64,000 bases of DNA from Paragonimus skrjabini miyazakii (taxonomy: Eukaryota; Platyhelminthes; Trematoda; Plagiorchiida; Troglotrematidae), in NCBI GenBank assembly GCA_014338405.1, contig JTDE01000313.1:124001-188000 (forward strand), given 5' to 3'. This document shows positions 11,550-25,689 of this stretch, piece by piece (position 1 is the first letter of the stretch; every line of letters begins with the position of its first letter). The translations under genes were made by a program, and so were the position numbers. The notes under the pieces were generated by a model. The model had not been told where the DNA came from and did not search any database. It saw only the letters and a list, made by a program, of their open reading frames with translations.

Positions 11550-14500
11550 GTGAGTTAATGACGGTCTGTTTGTGCACAGTTTGGAAATGACAGTTCCGAT
11601 TAGCTGATTTCAGTTTATACCCTTTTAAGACGAGATACGATGTACGTTTTGAAATAACGCTTGTTTGTCTCACTTACTCACTCACAACATGATTCGTATT
11701 TGTGAGTTAGTGAAAATGTTCCAAATTAAATGTTTTTGAGATTGGTATGGTAATGCTCTATCACATTTTAGTTTTTGGTTGCTAGTGTAGATGTTTTTTT
11801 GCTAAAGGTGAGTAAATGGCTACCGTCGTTGAAGTTTCGCTAGTGCCAGCAAATTCATACGTTCTCACACCAGTACTGATGTTGATCCACCCTTGTAGGA
11901 AATTACCGCGTAAGCCCTTCTCTAAAAACTGTCCATCCATTTAGTGAATTTGTCTTGCTTAATTTGTTCACGATCAGATGTGTACATGCTGTCAATCAGG
12001 AGTTTTTTTGCTACTACTTATATTGAGAATCAAGAACATCTTGTTCAACAAGTTTTCGTTCATAGCTCAACAGCTACTTTTGGTAATTCTTGTGGTCAAC
12101 AAAAGCAGTATGAGATCGTACTGGCAAACGTTGGGAGATCAGATTAGTATGATAAACTTTAAAAGGTCATAACGTTTTGGCTTTCACTATGGATCGTTTA
12201 AAAGTGTCGACTGAACGCACGTACAATGCTGTCAAATCTAATTCCCTCGAAACGACTAGTCTCTCCCCGTCCTTTTTGAGATAGGATCCAGTACCCATAC
12301 TGACCACCTTGAGCTTAATGAACGGATTCTTTCAGGTCTGCGATTACCTATTCAATCATAGCATAACGATATACCCGGCTACACCCTTCTCTTTGAACAT
12401 CTATTGACAGATCCGCCAGAGATGTATACCGAATATCTTTGCGTATGAGTGTTTTTGACTTTTTCTCAGCTTCATTCGGGGAAACGGTTACCTCAAGTGA
12501 ACTAAGTATGTTCGGGGGGATTGGGTTTATTTCCTCATATGTAATTCTGATATTTCTGCGGAACAGTGGGTTTTGGCTGTAGGCGGTCAACTGTAGATGA
12601 CCGAATACACATAGAAAGAGTCACTGACCAAAGTGTGTTTTCTAAATTATGACATTAACTGGATCCGTGAATAGGCGGTTGATCAGCACTCGTTCAGTTT
12701 TTCAATCAACCTGAACACACTCAGCATACACGCTAAACCAACTCGACCGTGTTTACAATTCTATGACGAAGTCATATAACCTTGAAATCCACCCAATGCT
12801 GGGGCCGCTGTCCTGCTTTATTTCAAAAATGACCCCTATTTCGAACACTTCGTACGATCGAAGTGTGATTCGAACATATTTCATCCTGAATGACAACTTA
12901 AGTGGCTCTCTGGTTCGCAGCGAGTTGTGTCACGACAGACCATCCTTGTCTTCTCAAGTTGTTTCATGATAACATTCGAGTTATTTGGGTAAATCTGTGA
13001 AAGTACAACAACCAGCTCTTCAAATATCTTTTGAGGTTTTTAATAATGATCGGTTTGACATTTCAACCAGTGAGCGTGTAGTCAACTACGCAGCGTAGAT
13101 ATAACAGGAATCAGAAAAGTGATGAAATGTATGACATATGTGGCATGGCCCCGCGTGTCTGCAAACTCCTGTCACTCGTCTCTTATCATGCCGGCAGTAA
13201 AGAAAGTCTTCAGAGTCAATCGTGAAATAGTTTCCACCTTGTTGTTTCTCATATTTCGTTTCCCTTAAAACAGGCACATGTTCACTGCACCCGCCCAGTC
13301 GAAATTTAGTTTAATTTGTCCGCGCTGTAATGATAATGCTTTCAATTTGTGTAACACGCTCACCTCTGGGATTCGTTCACACCAGGCTAGTCGTTATAAT
13401 TTTCAAGCATCTTCCTCCCCTGCTACACTTTTGTGTCACTGCCCTCAAGTTGTTAGATACTGCCAGTCATCTTACTGGTGTTGCGGTACACGGCATATTC
13501 TAAGTCAAGCACCATGAGTCTAAGTCCATGCCATCCATGACGATTGATCCAACGAGAATCCGGTGAAGTTCAGAAAGTCAATAACCTGCAATCATAAACA
13601 ACTGTTTTTTTCACAAGCATGCAAAGATAATTCATTACGCCCGAAAATCAAACCATCTTTGTGATCCTATGAAAAACTGTTTACAAAGAGACGGACTTTC
13701 TGAAGAACGGTACCGACTAGAAGACCATTAAGACGTTTCGTTCTTCAGTCGCAACCTTGTTTTGTCGATTCACGTAACAGTACTCCATCGGGTGCGTAAT
13801 CAACTGGGTCGAGCATGCAATAATTGATCTTCAGTCTCATTCATCACCTTTCTCTCTATGTATTTGATCAAGTAGAACTACCGAAAGACGATAGCTTCCT
13901 CCATTGTTATACACAGTAGTCTACTTTACTGTTCACATCGTTATTTATCCTTATAACAGCCATCAGGAAACCGAATGTAATCCTTGATCAGGTTGGCTCA
14001 TTTTTAACCATCTCAGTTTACTTATCTGGACATCTTTCGATAAGGTCTGGACGTACACATCCTAAAGTCACACATCTTTCACGGAAATTTGATACGTGAA
14101 TTCTATCATCCCGACTCTGTAGCAGGAAAAGTGACGGTGAGCCACTTATATGTTCCCTGTCTCCGTGACAGTTTCATGTCCCTATGTGCCCAGTTAGCAG
14201 TAATCGGGATCTTGGAAGCACATTCAGTGTCATGTTTATTATTGTCATACATTCATCACAAAAATTTTCCAGATTAACCAAATGTCCTCGCTCTAGAATT
14301 AGATCATAACATATGCTCTATTCAACTCATAACGTTTTCCAACTTATAATGCTTTGTCCCACCACAAGGTAAAACAGTAGAAAGATCCTCAACAAAAATC
14401 ATTAATTCCCCCAACTCGACTGACAGTATATGAACACTGTCTGATAGTGTCAGCTGTGCCTAGTGTGTCAGCTGCCTCCTTCGTTGTTCCGTCCATCTCA

Positions 14501-16073
14501 TGTTTATTCGGAGACAGAGAATGTTCCTCACTTAATTTACCGCCACCTGTTTTACCCATCGAATTAGTTACCCATCTAGGTTATTTAGCATCAACTGATC
14601 ACTGACTGATGTGACGGATCACATTAGAGACAACACATACTAACACACCCTATTTGACGGCTGCATTCCCATGGGATTTGGCAAATTTGGACATTGGCAA
14701 ATAAGAAACAAACAGCCAGGTTTCTCTACACACACGTTCATATCAGAGAGGCTAGAACGTCGGGTGAATCTCGCACTCAAATTGCGCTACAACCAGCTGA
14801 CATTTACACAAAACGCAATGTGTAAATGATCAGTAGGGAAGTGTTCCGCTCTTTATTTCACCAAATCATTCTGGCTTACTTGTACCAAAAAATACACCAA
14901 GTACATAATGATATATTGAAATTGGTTGGTAGATAGACTTGAAATGCTGATTCCTCCCTATCCGTTCTACCAGAACCCTTGGTAGATATGTTGCTGAATG
15001 TCAGTATTTCTCTTTAACATATCAGCCACAATTTAACTTTTGTAAATGCGATCGATTTGTGAGTAACCAAAGAACCGTTTAATGTATCCGCTGCATTGGT
15101 TTGCGTTGACGTTTCCTGCACACCTACACACACACGCGCGATGACCGTTGATATTTCCTGATCAACTGTGAGTGCAGGTAAAAGCAGACCAGTGTTACAT
15201 AACAACTCAAATTTTGTTAGATAGTTCTGCTCAATTGGCGACACTTGTCTATACTGAGTGACTGGGCGATTGAAACAACTAGTTCACACATTCACCTGTT
15301 TGTTGAATACACTAAGCTAATGGGTACTTTCCAGTAGCCGAAAATCGTTAGAAGGAAGACAATTTCTAACGAAGTATGTTCGCCGCAAGTGTTGCCTACT
15401 CTGTTCACGACGGCGTTGGAAACAAGTACGATAGTCAGATTCCCGGCAGTACGCCTGTAGTCATCGTCATCATCATCAACCTTAGGTCTCTTCCACCCGC
15501 ATATGTAACATTCGAATTCCTGATTACTAGTGGCGATGCTCAGCTGGTATGAATGTTAAACGACAGACAGTGTTAAGGTGCTTAGTCATAGGGTGAGTTT
15601 TAATTTTCAAAACTAGTGCACGTAATTGAGAAAGCTACCATTAGGTCTCTAAACTTATTTCGTTTAAGACACTTGGCACACTATTGTTGAGTTTAGTCGA
15701 CTTGTCTGGCACCGTGTAGAGTAAAATGATGAAGTAGATATTTTTGGGATCGGGTGAAGACATAGAGGGAACAGGGAAGAAGGAGCAATAACTTGCTTCT
15801 TTTCATAATGGTAACAACAAAGCAACGGTTCACTAATCCGAAGTGGAATGTATCCTTTGGGATTTTCTGAAGCCAACTTGATGTACATTCCGCAACTCAT
15901 ATTCTGTTGATCTGAGGGGAAGTGTTAGTTGTAGTTTATGTAGATACTGAACGTGCGATTGAACTGTGGAATGTTCGCAAATAGAAGGAAGTATGCGCCT
16001 TTAGTTTGTAGCACACAGGTGTAACTGAATTTTTAGTTTTCAGTAAATTAAGTATCATTCGGCTGACTAACCG

Positions 16074-16580
16074 GGTTTGACATTACAAAGTTGAGTACCA
16101 CTCACACTTGATCACAGCATTCGCACTCAGCTAAGTCCTTCGACTAGCCCACTTTGAAAGGAAACGTTAGACTCGAGTTTCACTCTTATTAGAGCTCATC
16201 AGTAATGCATATCCTTATCCGGATCAGAGTTTGCACTCTGACCCTCGTGTTTGTGAGACTAGCGTGTTAACCAAAACGACAGCAACCTCACAACAGGCAC
16301 GACCGAATAATCAAAGCCAGACGCTCAACCACAACCTTGTATGAATAGTGTTCAGCTTGCCCGATCATTTCGAAAGGAGAATGAACAGAATCACTCTGTT
16401 CTATCCAACCGATAACCCCGTGATCAGGACTTCTCAGTTAGGTTGAAGTTACTGTCTTCATTGAACCACTTGTGCATGGTTTGAATCAGTATTGAAGGTT
16501 CGGGGATTGAAAATTCAAAACTGAACATCACCCACACTTAATCGCAGCCTTCGCTAGCCCACTTCGAAAGGAAAAACGTC
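16074..16580 (-). repeat. Dispersed repeat A copy, with partly duplicated 3' end
   Basis: Read on the minus strand this has the family hallmarks: GAGCTC(T)AAT(A/G)AGAGTGAAACTCGAGTCTA, a body with CGATCGGGCAA-like and ATTCGGTCGTGCC-like blocks, and a tail AATGTGAATGATGTTCAACTTGAAAT-like. The tail block occurs twice (about 16074-16125 and 16505-16580), so part of the element is tandemly duplicated or two copies abut. Related copies lie at 25907, 40622, 41363, 47888, 48211, 52732 and 61750. Confidence 0.8.
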
Positions 16581-17354
16581 TATGAACTTCGAATTGTTCA
16601 TCCGGATGATGTTCGACGATTGTCCGTTATAGAGTATCAGCGTTTTTGCGGTACTTAATATGTGTTCTATGGCATCATGTGGCTGATGTACCTTACAGAC
16701 AATAATACCATCTACCAGTATGTTTTCCGGTAGGCAGTTGTAGCGTGTGAATTAGTGTCAATATCGTTACATACGTAGACTCAGTGATTCATGCACCATT
16801 TATAAATGTTTACGCATCACTTACCACAACCTAGGGTGAATTATAGATCGCAATCATGTGGTCGGCGCACGATGTTAGAAGACTTTCTTGTAAATGCCCC
16901 CCCATCCCTGTTGAAATTTTTCTGTTTGCTTGTGTTCGCATTTTACCAACGTGGTTTAGACGCATAGACGTTAACTGTTTGAAAAATACACCCCACGACA
17001 ACCCCATTAATTTAGCATTAATCTCCTTGGCATCAAACAGACAATGCATCATTTTTTGTAATCAACAGGCAAATATTATTGGAAAGCAATAAGCCGAATG
17101 CTATTTGAAACACTTTTATCAAATGACGTGCGCGCAGAAATATAGAAAATTGTGGAGTCTGAGTCTATCATCACCTTAGGTTACAACGTTCCTGTCTGGT
17201 TGAACAGTACACCGAAACATTTGAATAATGATGTACTGTCGTTAATACTTGACTCTATAGGGCCTAATCGGTTTATTGATTTGGTTCAGAAAAACAGTGT
17301 TAATTTGTGAAGTGAAGTCAAATTCACTGCCAGCCGCTGTTGTTTTTTATGAGC

Positions 17355-17473
17355 ATGATGGTGGTGATGACGATGATATAACGATGGTGATGATGTTAGA
17401 CTGAGGGAAAGTTTTTACCCCGTTGTTTCGACCCTTTTCGTTGACTGCGCTATCTAAACTTGTGCTGCACCGT

Positions 17474-17507
<34 letters not shown>
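17355..17507. repeat. GAT/GGT microsatellite followed by TA dinucleotide run
   Basis: A degenerate GATGGTGATGATG run at 17355-17395 is followed by an interrupted TA run at 17474-17507. Confidence 0.9.
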
Positions 17508-18242
17508 CGTAGATGTACATACATGTTGCCATTCACATTCATTCGGTTGAGATGTTGGAGAAAGCCCGAAATCATTCAGTTACATAGGTAGTAAGCACCG
17601 ACGGAATCAAACACTAGTAGAAACCTCCCCTTAAGACTCACTCCAAAAGTGTTTATGGTGTAACTCAGTATGCTTGATTGTAATGACCAGACTCACGCAA
17701 AGTTACACTATTATTGGATGTACCAACTAGGACACGAGGTAGCGGAAGTTTAGTGTGCTCCAGTTGCATCCATGTTATAGGTTACTTTTCAATACCTATA
17801 GTCAATATGTGTTTGGGTATCAGTCGGTTTGCTTATCTAGTGGAGTTGTACCGTGAATGTTACGTTGAATTGTGAAACGAACCAAGATTAGGAATATGGT
17901 TCCCGTCTATTCAAGACGCTTGCAGTAAGGTCCCGGTATAAAAGCCGGACTAACAGGTATTTAGTTTAGAGGAGACCGACATTTGTAAACTTTGGGCCCC
18001 AGATAGACTCAAACCAACGACGACCACCTACTTTTTTGGAAATTCAGTCTTCTCTACACTAACAAACTTGCCGAACTACGTTTCAATAATGCAACTTCAT
18101 TGCTCATCGCTGGTGTTGATGGAGGATAGCATGAGCTTCTTCAGAAATCCTACTTGGACAGTCACTCCCATGTATCCTTTGGTGGATTTCATAACGTGAT
18201 GGGCGAACAACTGAATGCAACCGTGAAATTTTGAAGATCTTG

Positions 18243-18315
18243 GTGAGACATCATAGCTCAGTTGTTACAGCATGTGCCCCTTCTGAGCATTCTTTTCCTG
18301 TCGCTAGTTCAATTT
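18243..18315 (+). repeat. tRNA-like SINE fragment
   Basis: ATAGCTCAGTTGTTACAGCATG resembles a tRNA box A region, and GCTAGTTCAATTTC about 40 bases on resembles a box B. No acceptor stem pairing is evident, so it is not a functional tRNA gene. Confidence 0.4.
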
Positions 18316-19794
18316 CATTCACAATTCAAATTCTTCATAATCCGGTCCCTTCTGAATTAAGAGATTTGAAAAACTGCTTATCAATAGCGTAATTGTTGAT
18401 TCGTACTTTGATTACTTCGATTGTTTCTGTTTAAGTTTGGACAACCTGAAAGTAGTCAGGTCACATTTGGTCCGGTATACCACGTGACAACGAACACCTC
18501 GTGGTGTAAACACTGGGACCCATGCATAAACACTTAATTGTCACATTTCCTTACAAGGTGCTGTTTGGATGTTAAATGATTAAACCATAGTAATACCCCG
18601 CATTACATTTGACCGGGTTCTCTGTTTGCCCAACAACAAACGTACAAGTATACACATTTTGATGCCACTTACAGGAGCAGCACAAATCGCGCGGTTTTAA
18701 GTAGTGATCTGTGGCAGAACCAGCAATACATGGGTATTCTGTGACGTAGCTTAGAGCTAAGCTGGTGGATCATTTGCTACGTCTTGGTATTCTGCTTTGG
18801 TCGCCCGTTACAATCTAACTGAAACCGAAGGTTTTCACGACTAGGTATTTTTTAGCATTTGCTCGGAAGTTTATTATTGTGCTCTTCATTAAAAAATGAC
18901 TCGACTCCCTTAGATATTCCTTCATGAAACGCCCAAGCCATTGACCACATTCTCGTCAGGCTTGTACTCATGTGTACGTCTATCTACCCGTCGGATGTTC
19001 ACGTTTTCCAGTTATCAGATGTTTCTTTTGATTACCGCCGCAGTTTTTTTACCGTGCTAAATCCCATGAGGTTAGTATCTATTATGATGTGTTTCAGTAC
19101 TGGAAGTGAAAGTGCATAAACAATTTAACCCGTTGAATGCCGTCTGTGATTAACCACTCACGAAGTTAACTGACGCCTGTGATTTCGACTTTACCGAACG
19201 CTCACTTTTGAGGGTTAATGACCGGAGTTTACATGTCACCCATTGCGTTTCATCTTGAGATGGTGGCCAAGTGGAACCGTACACATCTGGCTGATGGTTT
19301 AGAGCAAACAATTTGATCTGAAGCACACGCATGTGAACCGCGTTAGTGAACGCAGCCAAGAATGAGCTCGGTTTCTAATGCCATTTTTTTAATTTGATTG
19401 GCTAGGAAACATCTATATGCAATCAATCGTGAGTTATGGTAACTTTCTACATAATGAATTGGAACAAGAACAAAATGCTTCCTCTAGTAATACCTTATGT
19501 GTGCACATCAGTAAGTATATAAAGTTTGCCCCGTCACGTGCGATCAATGATGGGCCAGTGTTTTCAGAAGTCAGTCCCTCAGGAAGTTAATATGTAAGCA
19601 ATACAGTAGTAGGAGACAGTCAGGTTGCTCACATCCATGTGTCAAGCACAAACTGCATAGATAAATTTTGTCATCTCGACTGCACCCATATCTCGCGAAC
19701 AGCCAGTCATCACGTAAGAATAATAGTTAACGAGGTAAAGCAAACTGCTTTGAAATCATCCATCTGTTTGACCAGTTCTACCCGCTAGTGCGCG

Positions 19795-20238
19795 GTGACT
19801 ACCTTGGCTCGTTGTAAAGCGGTTGCAGATGATACTTTCATTTTGTTCACCTTAGCCGGTCGTGAAGGGTTGAGAGTACTTTTAAAAATTAGGCTGTACA
19901 CTCAGGATTCTGCTCATCTGTCGGGAAAAAGTTTCGATATGTCGGAGCAAAGTTCAAGCACTTGTGTACACCATACAGCGGGAAAATCGTTTCTGTTTGC
20001 TCAATGTTTGGTTCTTCTTTGCTCTCTTGAGGTTCTCTATATAGACCGAAACAAATTTGTTAGGCACCTCCTCGTCTGTATCCGTCTGAACGCCCTAGTA
20101 TATTTTCATGGGGACCCCGAGGATCCTGTGACTTTTGAATTACATGTCTGTACAATCAGGTTGATTGGGATCGACCGTTCACGGTTATACAACCAGATAT
20201 GTAACGTTCATGTGACTGTTGTAACATCACGCGCGTAG
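19795..20238 (+). pseudogene. Possible LINE reverse-transcriptase relic
   Basis: A 147-codon open frame contains AVADDTFILFTLAGREGLRV near its start. This resembles the (F/Y)ADDxLLLF catalytic box C of non-LTR reverse transcriptases with Y/F replaced by V, followed by a helix in the right register. Later residues give no further clear motif, and a frame this long is near what chance allows in 64 kb. It lies 236 bases upstream of the 20475 exon, inside the intron, in host orientation. Confidence 0.4.
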
Positions 20239-20474
20239 ACTTCCTCGGAGTTCTGTATGCACGACAAGTATTTAGAGCATTGCTTACTGTTAAGCGTAGG
20301 AGCTTATGGCATTCAGATATTGATCGCCCACTTAGGGGTTTTCAGCAACTTATTTGGTTTGCTCTGTTGTTTCACTGTGTATTTTAAGCGTGATACCTAC
20401 GGCCACGTTTGATGTCTGACGTTTTTGTTGTCAACTTTTCCCTTCTGTCACTCCGTTTCTGTCTTGCTATGTAG

Positions 20475-20629
20475 CACACAGCTGATTTCGTGTTTGAGTC
20501 TCGCAACGAGTGCAAGCGATTTTGGAAACAATGCATAGAGCATCACGCATTCTTTCGCTGTCAAGCCGTTCGTCAGAGCAATACTAATCGACGTGGACGT
20601 ATAGTGGTCTCCAAAGGATCCTCTTTTCG
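20475..20629 (+). CDS. FARP: FARP-type gene exon: FERM F3, second half
   Basis: Fifty-one codons plus two bases. It opens HTADFVFESRNECKRFW, continues KQCIEHHAFFR and ends RIVVSKGSSF. This is the C-terminal F3 strand and helix (xDTLEFxMxSRxxCKxFWKxCVEHHAFFRL) followed by the short loop SRGSSFRFSGRTQ that leads into the FERM-adjacent region in FARP. The acceptor is CTATGTAG at 20471-20474, giving phase 0 and joining to TY of the preceding exon. The donor is GTATGA at 20630, the weakest in the chain, and leaves CG to be completed as arginine by the 25324 exon. The Trp-Lys-x-Cys-x-Glu-His-His core is intact. Confidence 0.95.
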
Positions 20630-23600
20630 GTATGATCCAAATTTGCAAAGCAATCTGTTTTCCGTATTTTTCATTTTTGTCTGTAAATCTCGTTGTTGAT
20701 CCGTGTGCTTTAAATTTGGACGCACCTTTGCATCAGTTTTAATCTTCTTGAGCGATTGAGTACAGACCTCGTGGACCTGACTTGGTATCCCTCCACGGTT
20801 TCATACTCACTCGAATGCCTAATCAAATTGAATTACATGGTATGTTTCTGGATAAGTCAAACTGTTTCCCGATCATTCTTATACGGTGTAACAATGGATT
20901 TCTCTTTTTACCTCTACAAACAGCTGGAACAGACCAGAGCATTCATTTTTGGACATTTATGCTAATCTCCTAGATATTGATGTTTCAGAACCCACCAAGA
21001 CGGTCTAAATTAATCATTATCTGGAGACATTTTGATCCTCCCACTTTCCTATTGTACTTTTCAAATCAGTTAGAACTATGCGAAAAACCGAGTGACGTCT
21101 CAACCAACATCTAATCTTAACCACAAACGACATAAATCGTAACCGTTCCTAACAATAGACATAGTACCGTTGGGTTCAATCTGAGATGGCTGAGTATAAA
21201 TCACCGTACATGTTCGAGTTGTTTCTGAACGAATATAGAATGAATTGGTATCCTTGTCAACTGCAATACAGTGATCAAACTCATTCCTTTCGTTCCCGAA
21301 CATTTTCCCGCCCAACTGATCCTGAGGTCAAAGTGCATGTCGTGCGGTTCTTCTGATACAGTAAGCTCAAGAAGACAGTTTTAAAGAGACAGCCCAACGT
21401 AAAAAAAAGCGAATTGTCCGAGTACTTGTTTCGTTTACACATGCTGTTAAAAACTGAAATTTCATGAGCATCTGGATTCAACCAAAGGTGTCACTATTGT
21501 CCGGCACTCCGGGGAAAACACAGCAAAGGTAACATCCGTAAAAAATGAAGAAAAGAGTATTGCGTCAGACCTTTTCGCGAAAGTGTGTTCAGGTATGAAG
21601 TTGTTGCATAATGTCAGACGCACCCGGAAGAAAGACTAATCACTGTTGGCAACTGGCAACTACGTGTCACATTAATTTAACAGTCCTTCCTGTATATATG
21701 GGTTTCAGTGCCAAGTAATCTAGTCAACCTAGGAGGTCAACAGAATAAACCACTCATAACGTCGAGCTATTGATCACTACTGTTGATCATGGCTACTTGT
21801 TTCGTATAGAACCAAAAACTCAATCTTTTCGTTAAAATCCTACTAACAAGTCGTTATTTTGCCGACAACAATTTTATCCCGATTTTCAGTGCTAAATATG
21901 ACTGCATATGACACGGTAAATCAACATCTCCATTGACATTGCGACCCCATTTGTAGTTAATAAGAACCATTGTGATTGTGAATGCCCTAAAAAAGTAGAA
22001 GTTGTGTTCACCAACCTTTCTCACTGTCATTATCAACGGTTTGCGTACAGCATCTAAAGTGTGAGTGAAAAAACAAACTATAGTTTGTGGGAAAGATGTC
22101 AGTGACATCTCCTCACCTACATATCTTTCAACATGTTTGTTCTACATTCTTGTTGATTCAGAGTATCATTTAGATTACCCAGTCTCAGAATATTTAGTTT
22201 TATTTGCAGATGCTAGTTCACCCTTTGAAATACACTATCATTTGTAGTCGCAAGTTCTCAAAATTCACTGTTAGTCCATTGAGTATTCAGTCCAACGATT
22301 CATCAATCTGTTCAATAGTCAAAATCGGTTGCTTCAGACTATCAGGGGCTCTTGATGCATTCTGATAGTATCAGCATACAGCTAACGGTATGCCATTCGA
22401 TCGTCTACACCGTCAATTATCGTCACCATATGCCAATCTTCTCCCCGCTCAAAGGCCTGAAAGATGCGCCGGCTTGTTCCATCTGAAATGTGGCCTTTCC
22501 TGCACCCGGTGTGCACGCCTTCCAAATGTGCCTGAAACTGAGCACCCGAACCCATGGGTTCATCTTTTTGACAGTGAATATTTTAGGGCAACCAATCAGG
22601 TGATGGCCTAACACCTCGGTCATTTCGTTGGATCTGTCTGTGCTTACTCTCGCACTGCCGTATAAGTGAACTTCAAGGATCACTTGCTCGCCCTGTCCCA
22701 TCACGTCTACCTGTGTGGACCCCGTGTTTACATCAGAACAGGCTACATCACAGTTTTGACAGTCAGTGCATTGTGTTGGTAGGGGAAACGATTGCGCCTA
22801 CCACAGTAGCAATGCACAGCCCTAATCAATAGAATTCCCACCAAAGAAAGGAGTGAGACCGAAAACATCCCGTATTTCATGATCTTTCAACCATCTTCAA
22901 CCACGGATAGTAAATGTACGAAATGTTATCAGCAATATACAAAGCGTGATCAACTGTACGAAACGTGAAGCATTAGCGAAAAGGTATAGTTGCGTTCCAG
23001 AGGCGTTGACGTGACTAGAAGGAATTTTCGCACTTTAGATTCTATTTCACACAAACGTGTCAACAGGTGCCCGTTTGAACTCCTTCAGAAATTCTCAACT
23101 TTTGGTTTTTTTTACCTAAGTTATTTCCTAACATGGTTATTCCAGTGATTACCCTCAGAAATGTTCATCGTTGTTCGAATATCTAAATATTTTTATAGAT
23201 GCTTATGTACCATAGGACAATACGCATGAACACGACTGTAATAGATCTTCGAACAAACTCAGCAAAGAAATAGACTATGATTTCAATAACATGCTGAAAT
23301 ATTACAGATATCTACCTAACATCTGTATACCTCAACTACTATACACTGATCCCTGAGAGACAAATGTGTTGATGGCTAATTTTGAGCATGCTTGTAAAAA
23401 TGGCTATACTATAAGAGAGTACTTCAAAAATACAAAACCATTCTGGTCACATCTTTTATGCCACGCATCTTCACAAAACGTTCTATGGTTTATGTGTTAC
23501 AGCTGAGCTATAAGGTTGTCGATCTCCTGGACGTCTGGAGAATGGCAACCTAATAATTATCACTGGGGTTTGTCTGTGGTTACTTACTGCGACGGTGCGA

Positions 23601-25323
23601 TCTACTTGGTTTAGAGTTAGTGAGATCACACCTTTAAGAATTCTTTGTGTCTAACTAATGAGCCCGTATATAAGTTGAATCCGTCGTGGAGCGTATACTG
23701 TTGGTACATAAAAGGAAGAACGATGACTACATCTTGTATGTAGTCTTAATTTGAACGTTGTTAATTTATTCGCATTGAGTATCAGAAACTTTCATAGTTG
23801 ATAAACTGGGTTACAGGGAAGAAGAGTTACTATACTCACTCTCTCTCTCCCCGCTGACAAGGAAGACTAAAAAATTTGGCGGAACAGGTCACTGATAAAG
23901 TCATTTTGAGTGAAGAGATTAACGTTCATTACAACTGTATTAGGAAGACCGGATCTTGTTTAGGTAACAGATTTGTGCTGTGTCACATCGCTTGAACAAT
24001 TTCGGATGATTGTTGCAACTGTGCGTTAAGTATAACCATTTTTAGTGGGTAAAGCCTGGTTTCCGATCAAGAGGCTTGGTTAACTAAGAGCGAGTTAATG
24101 ATCACTTTTGCTTCAGGGCACACTGACAGTCCCTTCAAGCTTATATGTACTATTGGCCCAGGGCGTCATCAGCAAAGTGGACAACACATTCATATATATG
24201 CTCATCTACAAGAACTTGGAATCCATGACAAAACATTTGTCATACAGGTGCCCACATCATGTAAATAAATAACTGAATTACAAAAGCGAGTACGACCACA
24301 TCTAAAAGATAGTTTTGTCACTTCTATCTCTTCGTTCCATTATTTGTCCTTACACGGTCCAACAACAGCAACATTCATGTTGTTAAACTCAATTTACTGT
24401 TATCTGATCCACTGTATTTAGTCACAGATTCTGTAAATGACGGTAGTGCCACTCTGGAAGATGAACACCAACCTGTTGATTGCTTTCTTGACTCTTCTGG
24501 GCTTAGTACTTGTTCTCGTTACATCATACGCCAGTCGTCTGAGGCATGCGCAAAGCGTGTTCTTCATGGCAGACGATTACTTGACATTCATGGTGTATTA
24601 TTTAATCATTACTGAACGGAATGGTTCTTCCGACCATTGCTACCAAATTCCTGCCTGTGGCATTTATTTACCATCGATTATTTCATTCACTCTGTCATTA
24701 ACAGGCAATCGTGGGTCACACTCTATGGTCGCCGGTACATATACCAGATTACACCGAATTCACTAATGTGTATCCGGTTTTGGTTACACATTCCGTGATT
24801 TCGTGTTCGTATAAACCCGTAGGAAAAGGACTCTCAGATGTACCACCTGTAACCCAACTTGGAATCTGTTCGTTTCATCCAAATCTTAATATGACTAACC
24901 ATTATAATGAGGATGAATATCGAATGTCTAATTTGTGTGTTAAAAAGGTGGATTAACCGATAGAAATGTACATGTCATAAGTCACACATCTAGCTGGACT
25001 GAGCGACTCCCATGTATGTAGTGGATAACTCTGGTGGGCTTAATTTCGTTTTCCTGTTATACATTCAATCTCAGAGTTATTGGTAAGTTCTATTAAGGCA
25101 GAAGCAGATAACACTTTGATCATGCTATTTACAGGACCAAATGACTAAAGGTGACTGCACAAAGTAAGGACAGTATTTAACTTTATCATACGCGCCGTTG
25201 GAGTAATCCACAGGGCTGTTTTCCTCGTTTAGCTATTCGATAACCAGTGTTTTGATAATTAACTTACATATTCGTTCCATCTGGTGCTAATCTGTCTCCG
25301 TTAATTTTGCCCCCTATTCGTAG
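20630..25323. other. Intron, no recognised element
   Basis: A 4.7 kb phase-2 intron. Open frames at 22423-22797 (minus) and 24313-24617 and 24705-24956 (plus) look protein-like in composition but match nothing I know; see findings. Confidence 0.75.
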
Positions 25324-25398
25324 TTATACAGGCCGAACACAAAAACAGCTAGTCGAATATGTGAGAGAAAACTATGTAAAAATGCCTTCTTTTGAACG
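25324..25398 (+). CDS. FARP: FARP-type gene exon: FERM-adjacent (FA) segment
   Basis: A 75-nt exon whose product is YTGRTQKQLVEYVRENY then VKMPSFE, with an arginine codon split at each end. It corresponds to the FA motif FRFSGRTQKQVLDYVKEGGxKKxxFERK found right after lobe F3 in FARP and related FERM proteins. In that family the FA stretch (GRTQK) is a proposed regulatory phosphorylation region. The acceptor is TTCGTAG and the donor GTAAGT. Beyond the final FER the sequence diverges completely from vertebrate FARP, marking the start of the lineage-specific linker. Confidence 0.96.
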
Positions 25399-25689
25399 GT
25401 AAGTCATCAAGAACTCTACTGGTATGCTAACTGTAGATTTGTCAATACAGTCCCACCTACCACTTCAGTTGTTTCATCTATTGTACATGGTGCACGTAAA
25501 CTAATCTTTCCACTGGGTCTATAGATAAACAGCGCGAATTCGTAGTTCAATTGGTACAGCACATATGTTTGTGACTTAAATCCAGTTGAAAACAAATAAC
25601 GTCAAAGGTAGGTTATCCGGTTTAGACCGTCAACTGCTCACCAGTAAATGTGTCTCGACGTTTAGATATGATACATCGGTCACCATCAA

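Larger units (their letters stand above)
11550..20474. other. Intron with repeat A, microsatellites and possible RT relic
   Basis: An 8.9 kb phase-0 intron, GTGAGT to CTATGTAG. Contents recognised: a repeat-A copy (16074-16580), GAT-rich and TA microsatellites (17355-17507), a tRNA-like stretch (about 18243) and a possible LINE reverse-transcriptase relic (19795-20238). The stretch 11550-16070 holds nothing I recognise. Confidence 0.8.
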
